From Paraurantiacibacter namhicola (lineage in GTDB: Bacteria > Pseudomonadota > Alphaproteobacteria > Sphingomonadales > Sphingomonadaceae), in NCBI RefSeq assembly GCF_001687545.1, contig NZ_CP016545.1:2465001-2529000 (forward strand): a stretch of 64,000 nucleotides of DNA, in the 5' to 3' direction. Under the pieces are notes generated by a model. The model was given only the letters and a program-made list of their open reading frames with translations. It was not told the DNA's origin and did no database searches. The position numbers and the translations under genes are program-made. Below are positions 1 to 10,705 of this stretch, piece by piece (position 1 is the first letter of the stretch; the number at the start of each line of letters is the position of its first letter).

Positions 1-570
1 GACACTGGCGAACAGTTCGCCCACTCGCTCGTCCCAGCGCAGGCGGATCGGGCGCAGGCGAAAGCCGGGGCCGCTGTCGTCTTCGAAAAACTGGGCCAAG
101 AAAAGGCTTCCAGCTTCGTTCATGCGTGAAGTGCGCAGGCGGACCATCATGGCCGTTCGCACAGGTTGCCCGCGCAGTCCGGCGTTGATGTCTTTCAAGG
201 CCTGGCATGAGGCTTCCGATGCCCACTCCGGCAACGGCTCGCCGTCCGTCCAATCCCCCAGCCAGGAAGGCGCTTCGCCCATCACGCAGAGTTTCGGGCC
301 GCGGCGGAGTATCGCGACCTCGCCCCCCTCGTCGCTCTGCCGGGCGGGGTCTTCTCCGGACCAGCCGCCAAAATCTTCCCCGATCGTATTGTCGACTTCG
401 TCCAGCAGTCTGGTGACCTGGTCGAAATGTGCTTCCAGCCGGCCCGCGTCGGCATCGTCCAGCGTGCCAAGCTCCGATGCATCTTCCAAGAGGCCGACCA
501 GCCGCTCGGGACGTCCAACAACCGCATATGCTGCGCGGATCAGGTCTTCCGTGATTGGACTGTCAGACAT
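1..570 (-). CDS. Hypothetical protein, N-terminal part, cut by the window edge
   Basis: A reading frame opens at an ATG (570 to 568) and runs 190 codons without a stop to base 1, so the C-terminus lies outside the window. The protein begins MSDSPITEDLIRAAYAVVG. It is acidic, with no signal peptide or membrane segment in the visible part. Residues 20-65 look helical (repeated Leu with Asp/Glu), and residues around 85-190 look like a mixed alpha/beta sensory fold. Codon use and third-position GC match the neighbours, so I take it as a real gene although only overlapping frames are otherwise open here. The layout resembles the N-terminal half of a LuxR-type regulator, but the DNA-binding domain that would prove this is not visible. 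Function is not assigned. Confidence 0.6.
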   Translation of the reverse strand, partial: MSDSPITEDLIRAAYAVVGRPERLVGLLEDASELGTLDDADAGRLEAHFDQVTRLLDEVDNTIGEDFGGWSGEDPARQSDEGGEVAILRRGPKLCVMGEAPSWLGDWTDGEPLPEWASEASCQALKDINAGLRGQPVRTAMMVRLRTSRMNEAGSLFLAQFFEDDSGPGFRLRPIRLRWDERVGELFASV

Positions 571-630
571 TGTATTGTGATGAGCGCGGACGGCAGGGGC
601 ATCATTGACCCCTGCCGCCCTCTCGCGTGC

Positions 631-933
631 TTACTTCACGCAGTACTTGCCCGAGGCCTTCAGGCCGGACGGGCAGGAGCCCGAGCGGACTTCGGCGTAA
701 TCGTTCTTGCCGCCCAGGCAATAGCCGTTGGATGCCTTGAAGCCTGTGGGGCAGCTGCCGATCTTCACGATAGCGACGCTGCCATTGTTCGAAACGCAGT
801 CGCTGCCTGAAGCCTTGAAGCCGGTGGGGCAGGAACCGTCGCGCGGCACTTCGGTGGAGGAGGACTGCGCCATGGCGACAGGTGCGGTGCCGACACACAG
901 GGCGACGGCGGCGATGGCGGAAAACATACGCAT
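631..933 (-). CDS. Secreted protein made of three short Cys repeats
   Basis: A 100-residue protein starting MRMFSAIAAVAL. A Sec signal peptide covers about residues 1-22 with a likely cleavage after AMA. The mature part is three tandem units of about 20-25 residues, each with the core GSCPTGFKAS or GSCPSGLKAS and a second Cys 5-6 residues on. That gives six cysteines, probably three intra-repeat disulfides in the periplasm or outside. The start at 933 is supported by a GAAGGA ribosome site about 10 bases upstream; longer in-frame extensions lack the signal peptide at their N-terminus. I do not recognise a named family. A small adhesive, inhibitory or cell-surface peptide is possible, but nothing in the neighbourhood decides. 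Confidence 0.72.
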   Translation of the reverse strand: MRMFSAIAAVALCVGTAPVAMAQSSSTEVPRDGSCPTGFKASGSDCVSNNGSVAIVKIGSCPTGFKASNGYCLGGKNDYAEVRSGSCPSGLKASGKYCVK

Positions 934-1033
934 GATGGAAATATCCTTCGATGATGGATGAAGCCGGTGGGTGGCGCGACATACCTGCCGTCGTTTGGGG
1001 TCGCTGGCTGGAATGCCGCGCCATAGGATCGAA

Positions 1034-1056
1034 GCCTGCCCCTTCACGGGGCAGGC
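1034..1056. other. Perfect 9-bp stem-loop in the 934-1303 intergenic gap
   Basis: GCCTGCCCC pairs with GGGGCAGGC around a 5-base loop. There is no T-run on either side, so it is not a standard intrinsic terminator. It lies in the 370-base gap between the divergent Cys-repeat gene and the transglutaminase gene. Apart from this hairpin I see no gene or recognisable operator in the gap. Confidence 0.45.
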
Positions 1057-1303
1057 ACCGGGCATGGAGTCGGGAGCCAAAGCGTCCGAAATCGCGCTGC
1101 CAAAAATGCTGGCAGCTTCCTGTGGGACGCCGGCAATTGGCGCCCCGTCGGCAATCGAACTTCGCATTTGCTTAGACCCCCAAACGATCCTGCGGCCGGT
1201 TTAGTGGGGCGGATCAGCCGGGCGAATATCCCATATGGGCTATAAGGACCGATTTATTCTCTGGCCGCGCGAAACAAGCGCGCGGGCCGGGCGTATGCTT
1301 TGC

Positions 1304-2110
1304 ATGGCCACCAATATCGAAGTGACACTCGCCTTCCGGCTGGAGCAGCCGACGGACATCCTGCTGCAATTCGAGGCAGCGGACATTCCCGAGCAGCAGA
1401 TCCTGTCCGCCACATGCTCGCTGGACGAGGCAGATCACATGGCCCGCGTGCCTGCGCAGGACGATATCGGCCTTCGCATGTGGCTGAACGCCAACTGTCG
1501 ATACGATGTGCATTATGCCGCCAGCGTAGCGGTGGAGCGATTGCTGCCGGACATCGCCAGCCTGGCCCGGCTGGACTCGCACGACCTGCCCGGCGAGGCC
1601 GTGCAGTACCTATTCGACAGCCGCTACATCCCCGCCGACCGCTTCCAGAATTTCGTGACGGAGGAGTTCGGCAGCAGCACCGGCGGTGCGCAGGTCTTGG
1701 CCATGAGCGACTGGATCGGGTCGCACCTCAGCTATGTGCCCGGGGTCAGCAATGCCAACACCACCGGCATGGACACCTTCGTGGAGCGGCAGGGCGTGTG
1801 CCGCGATTATGCGCATGTGATGATCATGCTGGCCCGCGCGGCCGGCATCCCCGCCCGATATGTTAGCCTGTACGATCCCGGCGTGACCCCGCAGGACTTC
1901 CATGCCGTGGCAGAGGTCTTCCTGGCGGACCCGGGCGTGAAGGACGGCGGAGCATGGCACCTCGTCGATCCCACGGGCATGGCCGACCCGGCCCACAGCG
2001 TGAAGATCGGCGTCGGGCGCGATGCCGCTGATGTCAGCTTCCTGACCAGTTTCGGCAATTGCGAGATGCTTGAACAGAGCGTCAGCGTGACCCGCTCCGA
2101 AGATGAATAG
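1304..2110 (+). CDS. Transglutaminase-like family protein
   Basis: 268 residues from ATG 1304 (MATNIEVTLAFRLEQPTDIL). It has the layout of bacterial transglutaminase-like proteins: an N-terminal beta domain with the PTDILLQFEA segment (about residues 1-100), then the papain-like core. The catalytic triad is visible as Cys in GVCRDYAH, His in DFHAVAEV and Asp in HLVDPTGMA. Such proteins are probably proteases or amidases; the substrate is unknown. There is no signal peptide with this start. In-frame starts at 1235 and 1294 also exist; none has a strong ribosome site, and I chose 1304 because the family usually begins a few residues before this beta strand. It is unlinked by operon to zwf, with a 77-base gap downstream. 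Confidence 0.85.
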   Translation: MATNIEVTLAFRLEQPTDILLQFEAADIPEQQILSATCSLDEADHMARVPAQDDIGLRMWLNANCRYDVHYAASVAVERLLPDIASLARLDSHDLPGEAVQYLFDSRYIPADRFQNFVTEEFGSSTGGAQVLAMSDWIGSHLSYVPGVSNANTTGMDTFVERQGVCRDYAHVMIMLARAAGIPARYVSLYDPGVTPQDFHAVAEVFLADPGVKDGGAWHLVDPTGMADPAHSVKIGVGRDAADVSFLTSFGNCEMLEQSVSVTRSEDE

Positions 2111-2187
2111 CTATGCGGCACCCTTCCCTGCACGGTGAGGCGCTGATAGCCAGAAACAGACAAATGTTGTCCTGAGGGAGTATGGTA

Positions 2188-3621
2188 GTGAGCTTCAAGG
2201 CCAAGCGGCTGATCCTGTTCGGCGCAACCGGCGATCTCTCGCAGCGCATGCTCCTGCCATCCCTGTGCGCGCTGGACGCGGACGAACTGCTCGACCCGGA
2301 GCTGAAGATCATCGGTACAGCCCGCTCGCAGCTTTCCGACAGCGAGTTCCGTAACTTTGCGCGCGAGGCGGTGGAGAAATACCTCCCCAACGGGCGACGT
2401 GGGCGGATCGCGGATTTCATCAACCGGCTGAGTTACCACCCGGTCGACGTGACCACGCCCGAAGGGTTCAAGAACCTGGCGGAGAAGGCTGGCGGCGGGG
2501 AACAGCCCGTGGCCATCTTCCTCAGCACCGCGCCCAGCCTGTTCGAGCCCACGATCCAGGGCCTGCGCGATGCCGGGCTGGCGGGCGAGATGTCCCGCAT
2601 CAGCCTGGAAAAGCCGCTCGGCACCGACCTGCAGAGCAGCAAGGAAATCAACGATGCGGTCGCCAGCGCCTTCTCAGAAGACCGCATTTTCCGCATCGAC
2701 CACTACCTGGGCAAGGAGACCGTCCAGAACCTGATCGCCCTGCGCTTTGCCAACATCATGTTCGAACCGCTGTGGAACGCACAGCATATCGAGCATGTGC
2801 AGATTACCGTGGGCGAAACCGTGGGCTTGGAAAGCCGCGTCGATTTCTATGACGATGCCGGCGCCCTGCGCGACATGGTGCAGAACCACATGCTGCAATT
2901 GCTGGCGCTGGTGGCGATGGAGCCGCCCACGCATTTCTACGCCGATGCGGTGCGCGACGAGAAGGTGAAAGTGCTGCGCGCCCTGCGAAAGGTTTCCGCC
3001 AAGGAGATCGTGACCGGCCAGTACCGCGCGGGCGCGATCGACGGCAAATCCGTGCCCGGTTATGACGAGGAACTGGGCAAGGACAGCGACACCGAGACCT
3101 TCGTGGCGCTGAAGGCCCATATCGACAACTGGCGCTGGACGGGCGTGCCTTTCTACCTGCGCACCGGTAAGCGGCTGCCCGAACGCGTGACGGAGATCGT
3201 GGTGCAGTTCCGCTGCATTCCCTATTCCATCTTCACCAACGCCAAGACCGTGCCGAACAGGCTGGTCATCGGCATCCAGCCGGAAGAGAATATCTCCCTG
3301 TCCCTGATGGCCAAGGTGCCCGGGCTGGACCGTGACGGGATGCGGCTCCGCTCCGTACCGCTGGATATCGCCATGCCCGACGCTTTCGTCGGCGCGGCGC
3401 GGCGCATCGCATACGAACGCCTGCTGCTGGACCTGATCGAGGGCAACCAGACGCTGTTCGTGCGGCGCGACGAGGTGGAGGCCCAGTGGGACTGGATCGA
3501 TGCCATCCGGCAGACCTGGACCGAGGAAGGCCTGACGCCCAAGACCTATTCCGCCGGCACATGGGGGCCCAGCAGCGCCATCGCGCTGGCCGAACGCGAC
3601 GGAGTGACCTGGCATGACTGA
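2188..3621 (+). CDS. zwf: Glucose-6-phosphate 1-dehydrogenase
   Basis: Oxidises glucose 6-phosphate to 6-phosphogluconolactone with NAD(P)+, the first step of the cytosolic Entner-Doudoroff route. The N-terminal Rossmann motif is [17 protein letters not shown], and the substrate and catalytic signature is [13 protein letters not shown]. Length (477 aa) is normal. GTG 2188 is preferred because the ribosome site GAGGGAG (2174-2180) sits 7 bases before it; ATG 2182 would leave almost no spacing. The 3' end overlaps edd by 8 bases. It heads the operon zwf-edd-glk-eda-ppc-like. No 6-phosphogluconolactonase gene lies in the operon. Confidence 0.96.
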   Translation: MSFKAKRLILFGATGDLSQRMLLPSLCALDADELLDPELKIIGTARSQLSDSEFRNFAREAVEKYLPNGRRGRIADFINRLSYHPVDVTTPEGFKNLAEKAGGGEQPVAIFLSTAPSLFEPTIQGLRDAGLAGEMSRISLEKPLGTDLQSSKEINDAVASAFSEDRIFRIDHYLGKETVQNLIALRFANIMFEPLWNAQHIEHVQITVGETVGLESRVDFYDDAGALRDMVQNHMLQLLALVAMEPPTHFYADAVRDEKVKVLRALRKVSAKEIVTGQYRAGAIDGKSVPGYDEELGKDSDTETFVALKAHIDNWRWTGVPFYLRTGKRLPERVTEIVVQFRCIPYSIFTNAKTVPNRLVIGIQPEENISLSLMAKVPGLDRDGMRLRSVPLDIAMPDAFVGAARRIAYERLLLDLIEGNQTLFVRRDEVEAQWDWIDAIRQTWTEEGLTPKTYSAGTWGPSSAIALAERDGVTWHD

Positions 3622-5440
3622 GCTTAATGACACGATCCACCGCGTCACCCAGCGCGTCATAGAGAAATCGCGCCCTCGGCGGCAGGCCTATCTGGACCTG
3701 ATTGCGCGCGAGGCGGACAACCGGCCGGACCGGGCCAGCGTGTCCTGCTCCAACCTCGCCCATGCCTATGCCGGGACACCGGAAGACCAGGCTGCGCTGG
3801 TCGCCGCCAAGGGGCCGAATATCGGCATTGTCACGTCGTACAATGACATGCTGTCCGCCCACCAGCCATACGGCCGGTACCCCGAACGCCTGAAGATCTA
3901 TGCCCGCGAAGTGGGCGCTACGGCGCAGGTGGCAGGCGCGACGCCGGCCATGTGCGATGGCGTGACGCAGGGGCAGGAAGGCATGGAGCTTTCGCTGTTC
4001 AGCCGCGACACCATCGCGCTCAGCACTGCGGTTGCGCTCAGCCACGCGATGTATGACGGCGTGGCCCTGCTGGGCATTTGCGACAAGATCGTGCCGGGCC
4101 TGCTGATGGGGGCGCTGCGCTTCGGGCACCTGCCCTGCGTCTTCGTGCCCAGTGGCCCCATGCCCAGCGGTATCGCCAACAAGGAAAAGCAGAAGACCCG
4201 CCAGCTTTATGCAGAAGGCAAGGTCGGGCGCGACGAACTGCTGGCCAGCGAAATGGGCAGCTATCACTCGCCCGGTACCTGCACGTTCTATGGCACGGCC
4301 AATTCCAATCAGATGATGATGGAAATGATGGGCCTGCACGTCCCCGGCTCGGCCTTCATCCAGCCGGGCACGAAGCTGCGCCAGGCGCTGGACCGGGCCG
4401 CCATGCATCGCACCGCCGCCATGCACCAGGATGGCGAGGATTACCGTCCGCTGGGCAAATGCGTGGATGAAAAGGCCATCGTCAACGCCGCTATCGGCCT
4501 GCTGGCCACGGGCGGCTCCACCAACCACGCCATCCACATCCCGGCCATGGCGCGCGCGGCGGGCATCAGCTTCGACTGGACGGATTTGTCCGAACTCAGC
4601 AGCGCGGTGCCGCTGATAACGCAGGTCTATCCCAACGGTTCGGGCGATGTGAACCACTTCCACGACGCGGGCGGCATGGGATATGTCATCGGCGCGCTGC
4701 TGGATGCCGGACTGTGCCACCGCGATATCCTGACCGTCAGCGACAGCGACCTGTCGAAATACGCGCAGGAACCGGGGCTGGCCGAGGATGACACGCTGGT
4801 CTGGCGCGATGTCGGCGAGAGCGGGGATGACACGATGCTGCGCCCTGCCAGCAACCCTTTCAAGCCCGATGGCGGCATGCGCCTGCTGGAAGGCAATCTG
4901 GGCCGCGCCTGCTTCAAGTCCAGCGCCGTTGAGCGCGATCGCTGGACGGTGGAGGCGCCGTGCCGCGTCTTCCAGACGCAGCATGACGTGGCAGAGGCGT
5001 TCAAGGCTGGCGAACTGGACCGCGACGTGGTCGTGGTCGTCCGCTTCCAGGGGCCGCGCGCCAACGGCATGCCGGAACTGCACAAGCTGACGCCGCCGCT
5101 GGGCGTGCTGCAGGACCGGGGATACAAGGTGGCGCTGGTCACCGATGGCCGCATGAGCGGGGCGAGCGGCAAGGTGCCCGCCGCCATCCATGTCACGCCA
5201 GAGGCGCTGGCGCATGATGGCGCATCCGGCCCGCTGGCCAAACTGCAAGATGGCGACATCGTGCGCGTCTGCGCCGCCACCGGCACGCTTTCCACCACCG
5301 CAGACCTGGATGCGCGCGAGGCAGCACCCGATCCCGCGCCGGACATGGGCATGGGCCGCGAACTCTTCGCATCCTTCCGCCTGCTGGCGGACGGCGCAGA
5401 ACAGGGCGCAAGCCCGATGCTGGCAGGAGCAGGACTTTGA
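3614..5440 (+). CDS. edd: 6-phosphogluconate dehydratase
   Basis: Converts 6-phosphogluconate to 2-keto-3-deoxy-6-phosphogluconate (KDPG) in the cytosol. The 608-residue length and the IlvD/EDD fold are typical. Fe-S cluster cysteines are seen in the segments [20 protein letters not shown] and [14 protein letters not shown], and the C-terminal barrel has the [14 protein letters not shown] signature. The start overlaps the zwf stop by 8 bases and its stop overlaps the glk start, which implies translational coupling along the operon. No oddities. Confidence 0.97.
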   Translation: MTELNDTIHRVTQRVIEKSRPRRQAYLDLIAREADNRPDRASVSCSNLAHAYAGTPEDQAALVAAKGPNIGIVTSYNDMLSAHQPYGRYPERLKIYAREVGATAQVAGATPAMCDGVTQGQEGMELSLFSRDTIALSTAVALSHAMYDGVALLGICDKIVPGLLMGALRFGHLPCVFVPSGPMPSGIANKEKQKTRQLYAEGKVGRDELLASEMGSYHSPGTCTFYGTANSNQMMMEMMGLHVPGSAFIQPGTKLRQALDRAAMHRTAAMHQDGEDYRPLGKCVDEKAIVNAAIGLLATGGSTNHAIHIPAMARAAGISFDWTDLSELSSAVPLITQVYPNGSGDVNHFHDAGGMGYVIGALLDAGLCHRDILTVSDSDLSKYAQEPGLAEDDTLVWRDVGESGDDTMLRPASNPFKPDGGMRLLEGNLGRACFKSSAVERDRWTVEAPCRVFQTQHDVAEAFKAGELDRDVVVVVRFQGPRANGMPELHKLTPPLGVLQDRGYKVALVTDGRMSGASGKVPAAIHVTPEALAHDGASGPLAKLQDGDIVRVCAATGTLSTTADLDAREAAPDPAPDMGMGRELFASFRLLADGAEQGASPMLAGAGL

Positions 5441-6417
5441 GCACGCAGATCGTCACCGTCGATATCGGCGGCACTCATGCCCGTTTCGCCATTGCGGACA
5501 TCGCCGGTGACGGCACGATCACGATGGAGGAGCCCACCACGCTCCACACCGAAGATCACGCCAGTTTCCAGACCGCGTGGGAGGATTTCCGCGAGCGCAA
5601 GGGCGGCGCGCTGCCCGATGGCGTGAGCATGGCGATTGCTGGCCCCACCGGCGGCGACGTGATCCGTTTCACGAACAATCCCTGGATCATCCGCCCCGCT
5701 CTGGTGGGAGAGAAGCTGGGCGTGGCGCATCACACCATCGTCAACGATTTCGAGGCGGTGGCCCACGCCGTCGCCCGCCTGCCGGAAGACTGCTTCACCC
5801 ATCTCGCCGGGCCGGAGGAGCCGCTCAGCCCCACCGGCCGCCTCAGCGTGCTCGGGCCGGGCACCGGGCTTGGCGTGGCGCATCTCTACCGCGAGCCGGA
5901 CGGGCGCTACCGCGTATCCGCGACCGAGGGCGGGCACATCGACTTCGCGCCGCTCGACCAGATCGAGGACGCGATCCTCGCCCGGCTGCGCAAACGCCAC
6001 ACGCGTGTGTCGGTCGAACGTGTCGTGGCAGGCCCCGCCATCAGCGACATCTACGAGACGCTGGCGGCGATGGAAAAGCGCGCGACGACCGAGAGCGACG
6101 ATATCGAAATCTGGACCAAGGGCATGAGCGGGGAAGACAGCCTGTGCGCTGCCGCCGTGGACCGGTTCTGCATGTCGCTGGGCAGCGTTGCGGGCGACAT
6201 TGCGCTCGCCCAAGGCGGCTTTGGCGGCGTGGTGATCGCCGGTGGCCTCGGCTTCCGCCTGCGCGACACGCTGGTCTCTTCCGGCTTTGCTGAGCGCTTT
6301 GCGGCGAAAGGCCGTTTTCAGTCGCTGATGGCAAAAATTCCCGTGAAGCTGATGGTCCACCCCCAGCCCGGCCTGTATGGTGCGGCTGCGGCCTATGCCT
6401 CGCAACACCTCAAATAG
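5437..6417 (+). CDS. glk: Glucokinase (ROK-independent bacterial Glk family)
   Basis: Phosphorylates glucose to glucose 6-phosphate with ATP and so feeds zwf. Motifs: ATP-binding [13 protein letters not shown] at residues 8-20, phosphate-binding [12 protein letters not shown], the substrate region [10 protein letters not shown], and the C-terminal [12 protein letters not shown]. 326 aa, normal length. The start is TTG 5437, overlapping the edd stop TGA, with AGGAGCAGGA just upstream. Placing glk between edd and eda is usual in sphingomonads. It implies that glucose enters unphosphorylated rather than through a sugar PTS. Confidence 0.95.
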   Translation: MSTQIVTVDIGGTHARFAIADIAGDGTITMEEPTTLHTEDHASFQTAWEDFRERKGGALPDGVSMAIAGPTGGDVIRFTNNPWIIRPALVGEKLGVAHHTIVNDFEAVAHAVARLPEDCFTHLAGPEEPLSPTGRLSVLGPGTGLGVAHLYREPDGRYRVSATEGGHIDFAPLDQIEDAILARLRKRHTRVSVERVVAGPAISDIYETLAAMEKRATTESDDIEIWTKGMSGEDSLCAAAVDRFCMSLGSVAGDIALAQGGFGGVVIAGGLGFRLRDTLVSSGFAERFAAKGRFQSLMAKIPVKLMVHPQPGLYGAAAAYASQHLK

Positions 6418-6438
6418 AACGCAACGGAGATATCTCGC

Positions 6439-7053
6439 ATGAGCCGGATCGATGAAATCATGCGGACCGCCCCGGTCATACCCGTGCTGGTGGTGGAGGA
6501 TGTGGCCATGGCCCGTCCGCTCGCGGAGGCACTGGTGAAAGGCGGCCTGACGGTGCTGGAAGTGACGCTGCGCACAGACGCCGCACTCGATGTGATCCGC
6601 GAAATGAAGCAGGTCGAAGGCGCCATCGTGGGCGCAGGCACGGTCACCAATCCGCAGGAGCTGGAGCAGGCGATCGAGGCTGGCAGCGAGTTCATCGTCT
6701 CCCCTGGCCTCACCGAAACGCTGGGCCGCGCGGCGGTCGACAGCGGCATCCCCTTCCTGCCCGGCACGGCCAATGCAGGTGACATAATGCGCGGGCTGGA
6801 CCTGGGGCTGGACCGCTTCAAGTTTTTCCCCGCCACCGCAGCGGGCGGCATCCCCGCGCTGAAGTCCCTCGCCGCGCCGTTCCACAAGGTGCGCTTCTGC
6901 CCCACCGGCGGCATCACGGAAGATACCGCATCCGACTGGCTGGCGATGGACAGCGTGCTGTGCTGCGGCGGCAGCTGGCTCGTGCCCAAGGGCTCGCCCG
7001 ATTACGTCGCCATTGCCGAGGGCGCACGGCGCGCGGCGGCGCTGGCAGCATGA
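6439..7053 (+). CDS. eda: KDPG/KHG aldolase
   Basis: Cleaves KDPG into pyruvate and glyceraldehyde 3-phosphate, completing the Entner-Doudoroff route. A single (beta/alpha)8 domain of 204 aa. The Schiff-base lysine is Lys128 in [13 protein letters not shown], and the catalytic glutamate is in [11 protein letters not shown]. The phosphate-binding region is [11 protein letters not shown]. The start is 21 bases after the glk stop with GGAG upstream, and the last codons overlap the next start (ATGA). Confidence 0.96.
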   Translation: MSRIDEIMRTAPVIPVLVVEDVAMARPLAEALVKGGLTVLEVTLRTDAALDVIREMKQVEGAIVGAGTVTNPQELEQAIEAGSEFIVSPGLTETLGRAAVDSGIPFLPGTANAGDIMRGLDLGLDRFKFFPATAAGGIPALKSLAAPFHKVRFCPTGGITEDTASDWLAMDSVLCCGGSWLVPKGSPDYVAIAEGARRAAALAA

Positions 7054-9824
7054 CCAGCGTCGATGACCTGATCGCCCGCCTGCAGGAATTGCACCGGCAG
7101 ACCAAGTCCACGCCCCTGTTCAACCCGGTCTTCCAGCTGTCGCTCGACCTGTCGCGCAAGCTGGAAAGCGGCGAGATGTCGCTCGATAGCCTGACCGCGC
7201 TGGTGGACGAGCTGGAGTGCGAAAGCCTGCGCAGCCGCGCGCAGCAGCTCGACGCACTCCTCGGCCCCGTGGCGCTGGAAGCGAACGACAACGCTCTGGG
7301 GGCAAGCCTTGCGGCCGATGACTTCGCGGCATTCCGGAAGCGCTGGGAAAACCCGCTGCTGCATGCCGTCTTCACCGCGCACCCGACCTTCCTGCTCGAG
7401 CCCGAACAGCACGCGCAGGTTGCGGCGGCTGCCAGCCACGGCAGCGACCTGACCTGCCATGCCGGCGGCGCAGAGCGGCCGGCAATCACGTTGCAGTTCG
7501 AACACGAACGCGCCATGCGCGCCATCGCCAATGCGCAGGACGCGCGCGACCGGATCGTGGGCAATGTGCTGCGCCGCGCCAAGGACGCCTTCCCCGCCGA
7601 ATGGGACGGGCTGGAGCCCGAACCGGTCCGCTTCGCCACCTGGGTCGGTTACGACATGGACGGGCGAACCGATATCAAGTGGTTCACCTCCATCGGCTTC
7701 CGCCTGGCGGAAAAGGCACAGCGGCTGGCGCGCTATACGGCGCAGCTGGAAGGTGTCGACGACAGCCACGACCTGGTGCCGGAACTGCGTGCGGCAACCG
7801 CCTATGCGCAGGAACGGGCGAAGGATTTCCAGTCCGACCTGACCGATCCCGCCGCGCTGACGGTTGCGGCCAACCGCCTCACCGCAGCCGATCCGCGGCG
7901 CCTGCTGACGCTGAAGGACACGATCGCCCGGCTGGAAGCCGACGCGCGTGACAGCGATGACACGGACCGCGCCATCGGGCTGAAGACGCTCGCCGCCGCG
8001 ATGCGCAGCGATGGCCTGGGCATGGGCTGGATCCACTTCCGCGTTAATGCCAAGCAGCTGCACAATGCCATTCGCCGCCGCGTGGACCCTTCGGGCGAAA
8101 TCGACCTGGCCAGCAAGGGCGCCATGTCTCACCTGCGCCGCGCAATCGAGGATATCGAGCCGCTGCGTTCCAACTTCGCCGCCCTCGCCATCGAAAGCAG
8201 CACGGCGATCCGGCAATTCCTGGCCATGGCGCAGATCCTTGCCCATGTGGATTCAGACACGCCCATCCGCATGCTGGTGGCGGAATGCGAAGAGCCTGCA
8301 ACCATGCTCTCCGCGCTCTATTTCGCGAAGCTGTTCGGGATCGAGGACAAGGTCGATATCTCGCCCTTGTTCGAAACCGAAACCGCGCTGGAACATGGCG
8401 GGCGCTTCGTGGACGAGCTGCTGGCCGAGGACGCTTACCAGGCATACGCCAAGGCGCGCGGGCGCGTGGCGATCCAGACCGGTTTCTCCGATGCAGGGCG
8501 TTTCGTGGGGCAGGTTCCCGCCAGCCTCGCCATCGAGCGGCTGCAGGGCCGGCTGGCCGAAGCGATGCAGGAAAACGGCCTGGGCGACTGCGCCGCGCTG
8601 ATCTTCAACACCCATGGCGAAAGCATGGGCCGCGGCGCGCATCCCGCCGGCATGGAAGACCGGCTCACATGGCCGCTCTCCCCATGGGCCAAGCGGCGTT
8701 TCATGCGCAGCGGCATCCGGCTGGAGCCCGAGGTCAGCTTCCAGGGCGGCGACGGTTACCTGAAATTCGCCACGCCCGAATTGGCGTTCGCCACCCTCAC
8801 CCGCATCGCCGAACTGCGCCCGGCCGAAGCGGATCCGGACGCGCCGACCGACCCGTTCTATCGCCGCACGGACCTGAGCCTGGATTTCTACCGCGCGGTA
8901 AAAGAACACCAGCGCGACCACTTGGAAAGCCGGACTTACAGCCGCGCCATCACCGCCTTCGGCCTTGGCCTCCTCAATTCCACCGGCAGCCGCGTCAGCC
9001 GCCGCCAGAGCGATCTCAGCGCCGACCGCGAGATGAGCTTGCGCCAGATCCGCGCCATCCCGCACAATGCCATCCTGCAGCAGCTGGGTTACCCGGTGAA
9101 TATCATCGCCGGTATCGGCAGCGCGGCGGAAGGCAATTACGAGGAGCTGGGCGCGCTGCTGCAGGAGAGCGCGCGCGGCCGACAGATCATCCGCCTGGTG
9201 CGCGCGTCCAATGCGCTCGCCAGCATCAAGACGGTCGCGGCTTACGGCGAGCTTTTCAATTCCGCCTACTGGGCCAGCCGCACCTATCGCGGAACGGAAA
9301 ACAACATTTCCGAAGCCTGCGAGGCGCTGGCCGATTACCTGGTGAAAGATGATCGCAACGGAGTGTTTCGCCGCCTCGCCAGCCGCCTGCGCAGCGACGC
9401 GCTGAAGCTTCACCGCCTGCTGGATGTGATCCCCGACGAGGCCCCACGCGACGACCGCGAGCATGTGCGCCGCGTGATCGGGGCAGCGCAGGCTGTTCGC
9501 CTCGCCCTGCTGCAACACATGTTCATCAAGGCCGTCAGCATCCCGGCCTTCAGCCGCGCGAACGATATCAGCCGCGACGACGTGATCGAGATGGTTTTCA
9601 CCCTCCGCATCGACGATGCATTGGCGCAGCTTCGGCGCGCCTTCCCGGTGCATTTCCCGCGCATCGGCGACTTCGACCTGGACGAGCCGACCGACTATCC
9701 GGAAAGCGGGGATGCCGGTTATGCAGCACTTCGCGCCGAGTTCATCGATCCGATCGAGCGCGCCTATGGCCTGACCCTGCGCATCTCGACCGCGATTGCG
9801 AATGAATTCGGGGCGCATGGTTAG
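7050..9824 (+). CDS. Phosphoenolpyruvate carboxylase-like protein with altered active site
   Basis: 924 residues, start ATG 7050 overlapping the eda stop (ATGA). The overall order of PEP carboxylase landmarks is kept: VFTAHPT with His111, [25 protein letters not shown] with Asp481, HGESMGRGA at 522-530, STGSRVSRR and LRQIRAIP. Family knowledge: catalytic PEP carboxylases read GYSDSxKDGG and HGRGGxxGRGG and end RNTG. Here the Lys of the first motif is Arg, the glycine-rich loop is two residues shorter with its first Arg-Gly-Gly replaced, and the C-terminus ends FGAHG. It may be an anaplerotic carboxylase of a divergent clade or a non-catalytic or repurposed relative. Coupling to the Entner-Doudoroff genes suggests a role at the PEP/pyruvate node. 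Confidence 0.8.
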   Translation: MTSVDDLIARLQELHRQTKSTPLFNPVFQLSLDLSRKLESGEMSLDSLTALVDELECESLRSRAQQLDALLGPVALEANDNALGASLAADDFAAFRKRWENPLLHAVFTAHPTFLLEPEQHAQVAAAASHGSDLTCHAGGAERPAITLQFEHERAMRAIANAQDARDRIVGNVLRRAKDAFPAEWDGLEPEPVRFATWVGYDMDGRTDIKWFTSIGFRLAEKAQRLARYTAQLEGVDDSHDLVPELRAATAYAQERAKDFQSDLTDPAALTVAANRLTAADPRRLLTLKDTIARLEADARDSDDTDRAIGLKTLAAAMRSDGLGMGWIHFRVNAKQLHNAIRRRVDPSGEIDLASKGAMSHLRRAIEDIEPLRSNFAALAIESSTAIRQFLAMAQILAHVDSDTPIRMLVAECEEPATMLSALYFAKLFGIEDKVDISPLFETETALEHGGRFVDELLAEDAYQAYAKARGRVAIQTGFSDAGRFVGQVPASLAIERLQGRLAEAMQENGLGDCAALIFNTHGESMGRGAHPAGMEDRLTWPLSPWAKRRFMRSGIRLEPEVSFQGGDGYLKFATPELAFATLTRIAELRPAEADPDAPTDPFYRRTDLSLDFYRAVKEHQRDHLESRTYSRAITAFGLGLLNSTGSRVSRRQSDLSADREMSLRQIRAIPHNAILQQLGYPVNIIAGIGSAAEGNYEELGALLQESARGRQIIRLVRASNALASIKTVAAYGELFNSAYWASRTYRGTENNISEACEALADYLVKDDRNGVFRRLASRLRSDALKLHRLLDVIPDEAPRDDREHVRRVIGAAQAVRLALLQHMFIKAVSIPAFSRANDISRDDVIEMVFTLRIDDALAQLRRAFPVHFPRIGDFDLDEPTDYPESGDAGYAALRAEFIDPIERAYGLTLRISTAIANEFGAHG

Positions 9825-9912
9825 CGCGCGTTAACCGGTCGTGCGCCCGTGTCCCGCGGCGGGACGCAGGCGCTCGCAATCTTGGAAATCGGGCGTTCCG
9901 GCGCTTATAAGC

Positions 9913-10698
9913 ATGCCCATGAACGCAGGCATCAAATGGATTGTGGCGGCCACCCTTGGCGTCATCGCGGTTTTCGCGGCGCTGGCGATGGGTGGCAACG
10001 CCCTGGAAGCACGGGAGATGGATCCCGAACAGTGGCTCGATAGCAAGGATGTGCTTGGCGCGGCCGACACCAGCGTGACGGCCGGCGAGACGAGCACTGA
10101 TGTGCTCGAGAGCGACTTTGCCGGAGAGACGGCGGAGACCGCTGCCGAAACAAGCCGCGCAGAGGCCGATGGCGAGACGCGCTATATCTCGGAGCCGGTC
10201 GTGCAGGCCGTGCCGCCCCGCTCCGACCCGTTCGTCATCAAGTCGATCCTGCCGATCGAAGGCGCGATCAAGTACGGCGAATGGCACTGGGACGAGAGCC
10301 GCGCGCCCAAGACTGGCAAGCTGGTGATGACCGTGGACATCCAGGCCCGCGTAATCTCCGTCTTCCGCGACGGCCATGAAATCGGCGCCGCTGCCGCCCT
10401 GCTCGGCACGCCCCAGCACCCCACGCCCGTTGGCACTTTCCCGATCCTGACCAAGGAACGGCACAACGTGTCGGAGAAATACGACAATGCGCCCATGCCC
10501 TGGACGCTGCGACTGACCTGGGACGGCGTGGCCATCCACGGCGGCTCCACGGTGGAGCGCGGCTATGCCAGCCACGGCTGCGTCGCCGTGCCCGACGAAT
10601 TCGCCAGCCGCCTGTTCGATATCGCGAAGAAGGGCGACGTAGTGATCATCACCGACGGCAAGCGCGCCGGCATCGGGTCCAGCCTGAAATACGATTGA
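9913..10698 (+). CDS. L,D-transpeptidase (YkuD fold), envelope
   Basis: 262 residues from ATG 9913 (MPMNAGIKWIVAATLG). Residues 7-25 form a signal anchor, followed by an acidic, Ala/Thr-rich linker to about residue 100. The YkuD catalytic domain follows, with HGGSTVERG and SHGCVAVPDE; Cys223 is the nucleophile. Such enzymes form 3-3 peptidoglycan cross-links or attach proteins to peptidoglycan in the periplasm. It stands alone, convergent with tilS. No ribosome site is obvious before the start; in-frame ATG 9919 is an alternative. Confidence 0.9.
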   Translation: MPMNAGIKWIVAATLGVIAVFAALAMGGNALEAREMDPEQWLDSKDVLGAADTSVTAGETSTDVLESDFAGETAETAAETSRAEADGETRYISEPVVQAVPPRSDPFVIKSILPIEGAIKYGEWHWDESRAPKTGKLVMTVDIQARVISVFRDGHEIGAAAALLGTPQHPTPVGTFPILTKERHNVSEKYDNAPMPWTLRLTWDGVAIHGGSTVERGYASHGCVAVPDEFASRLFDIAKKGDVVIITDGKRAGIGSSLKYD

Positions 10699-10705
10699 GG
10701 CAGGC

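Noticed and set aside
3266-5248. A 660-codon open frame antisense to zwf and edd
   Set aside because: It lies over strongly conserved genes in another frame and its protein is Arg/Ala/His-rich with no family motif; long antisense frames are expected at this GC content.
4627-6885. A 752-codon antisense open frame over edd, glk and eda
   Set aside because: Same reason: it is the shadow of three well-identified enzymes and shows no domain.
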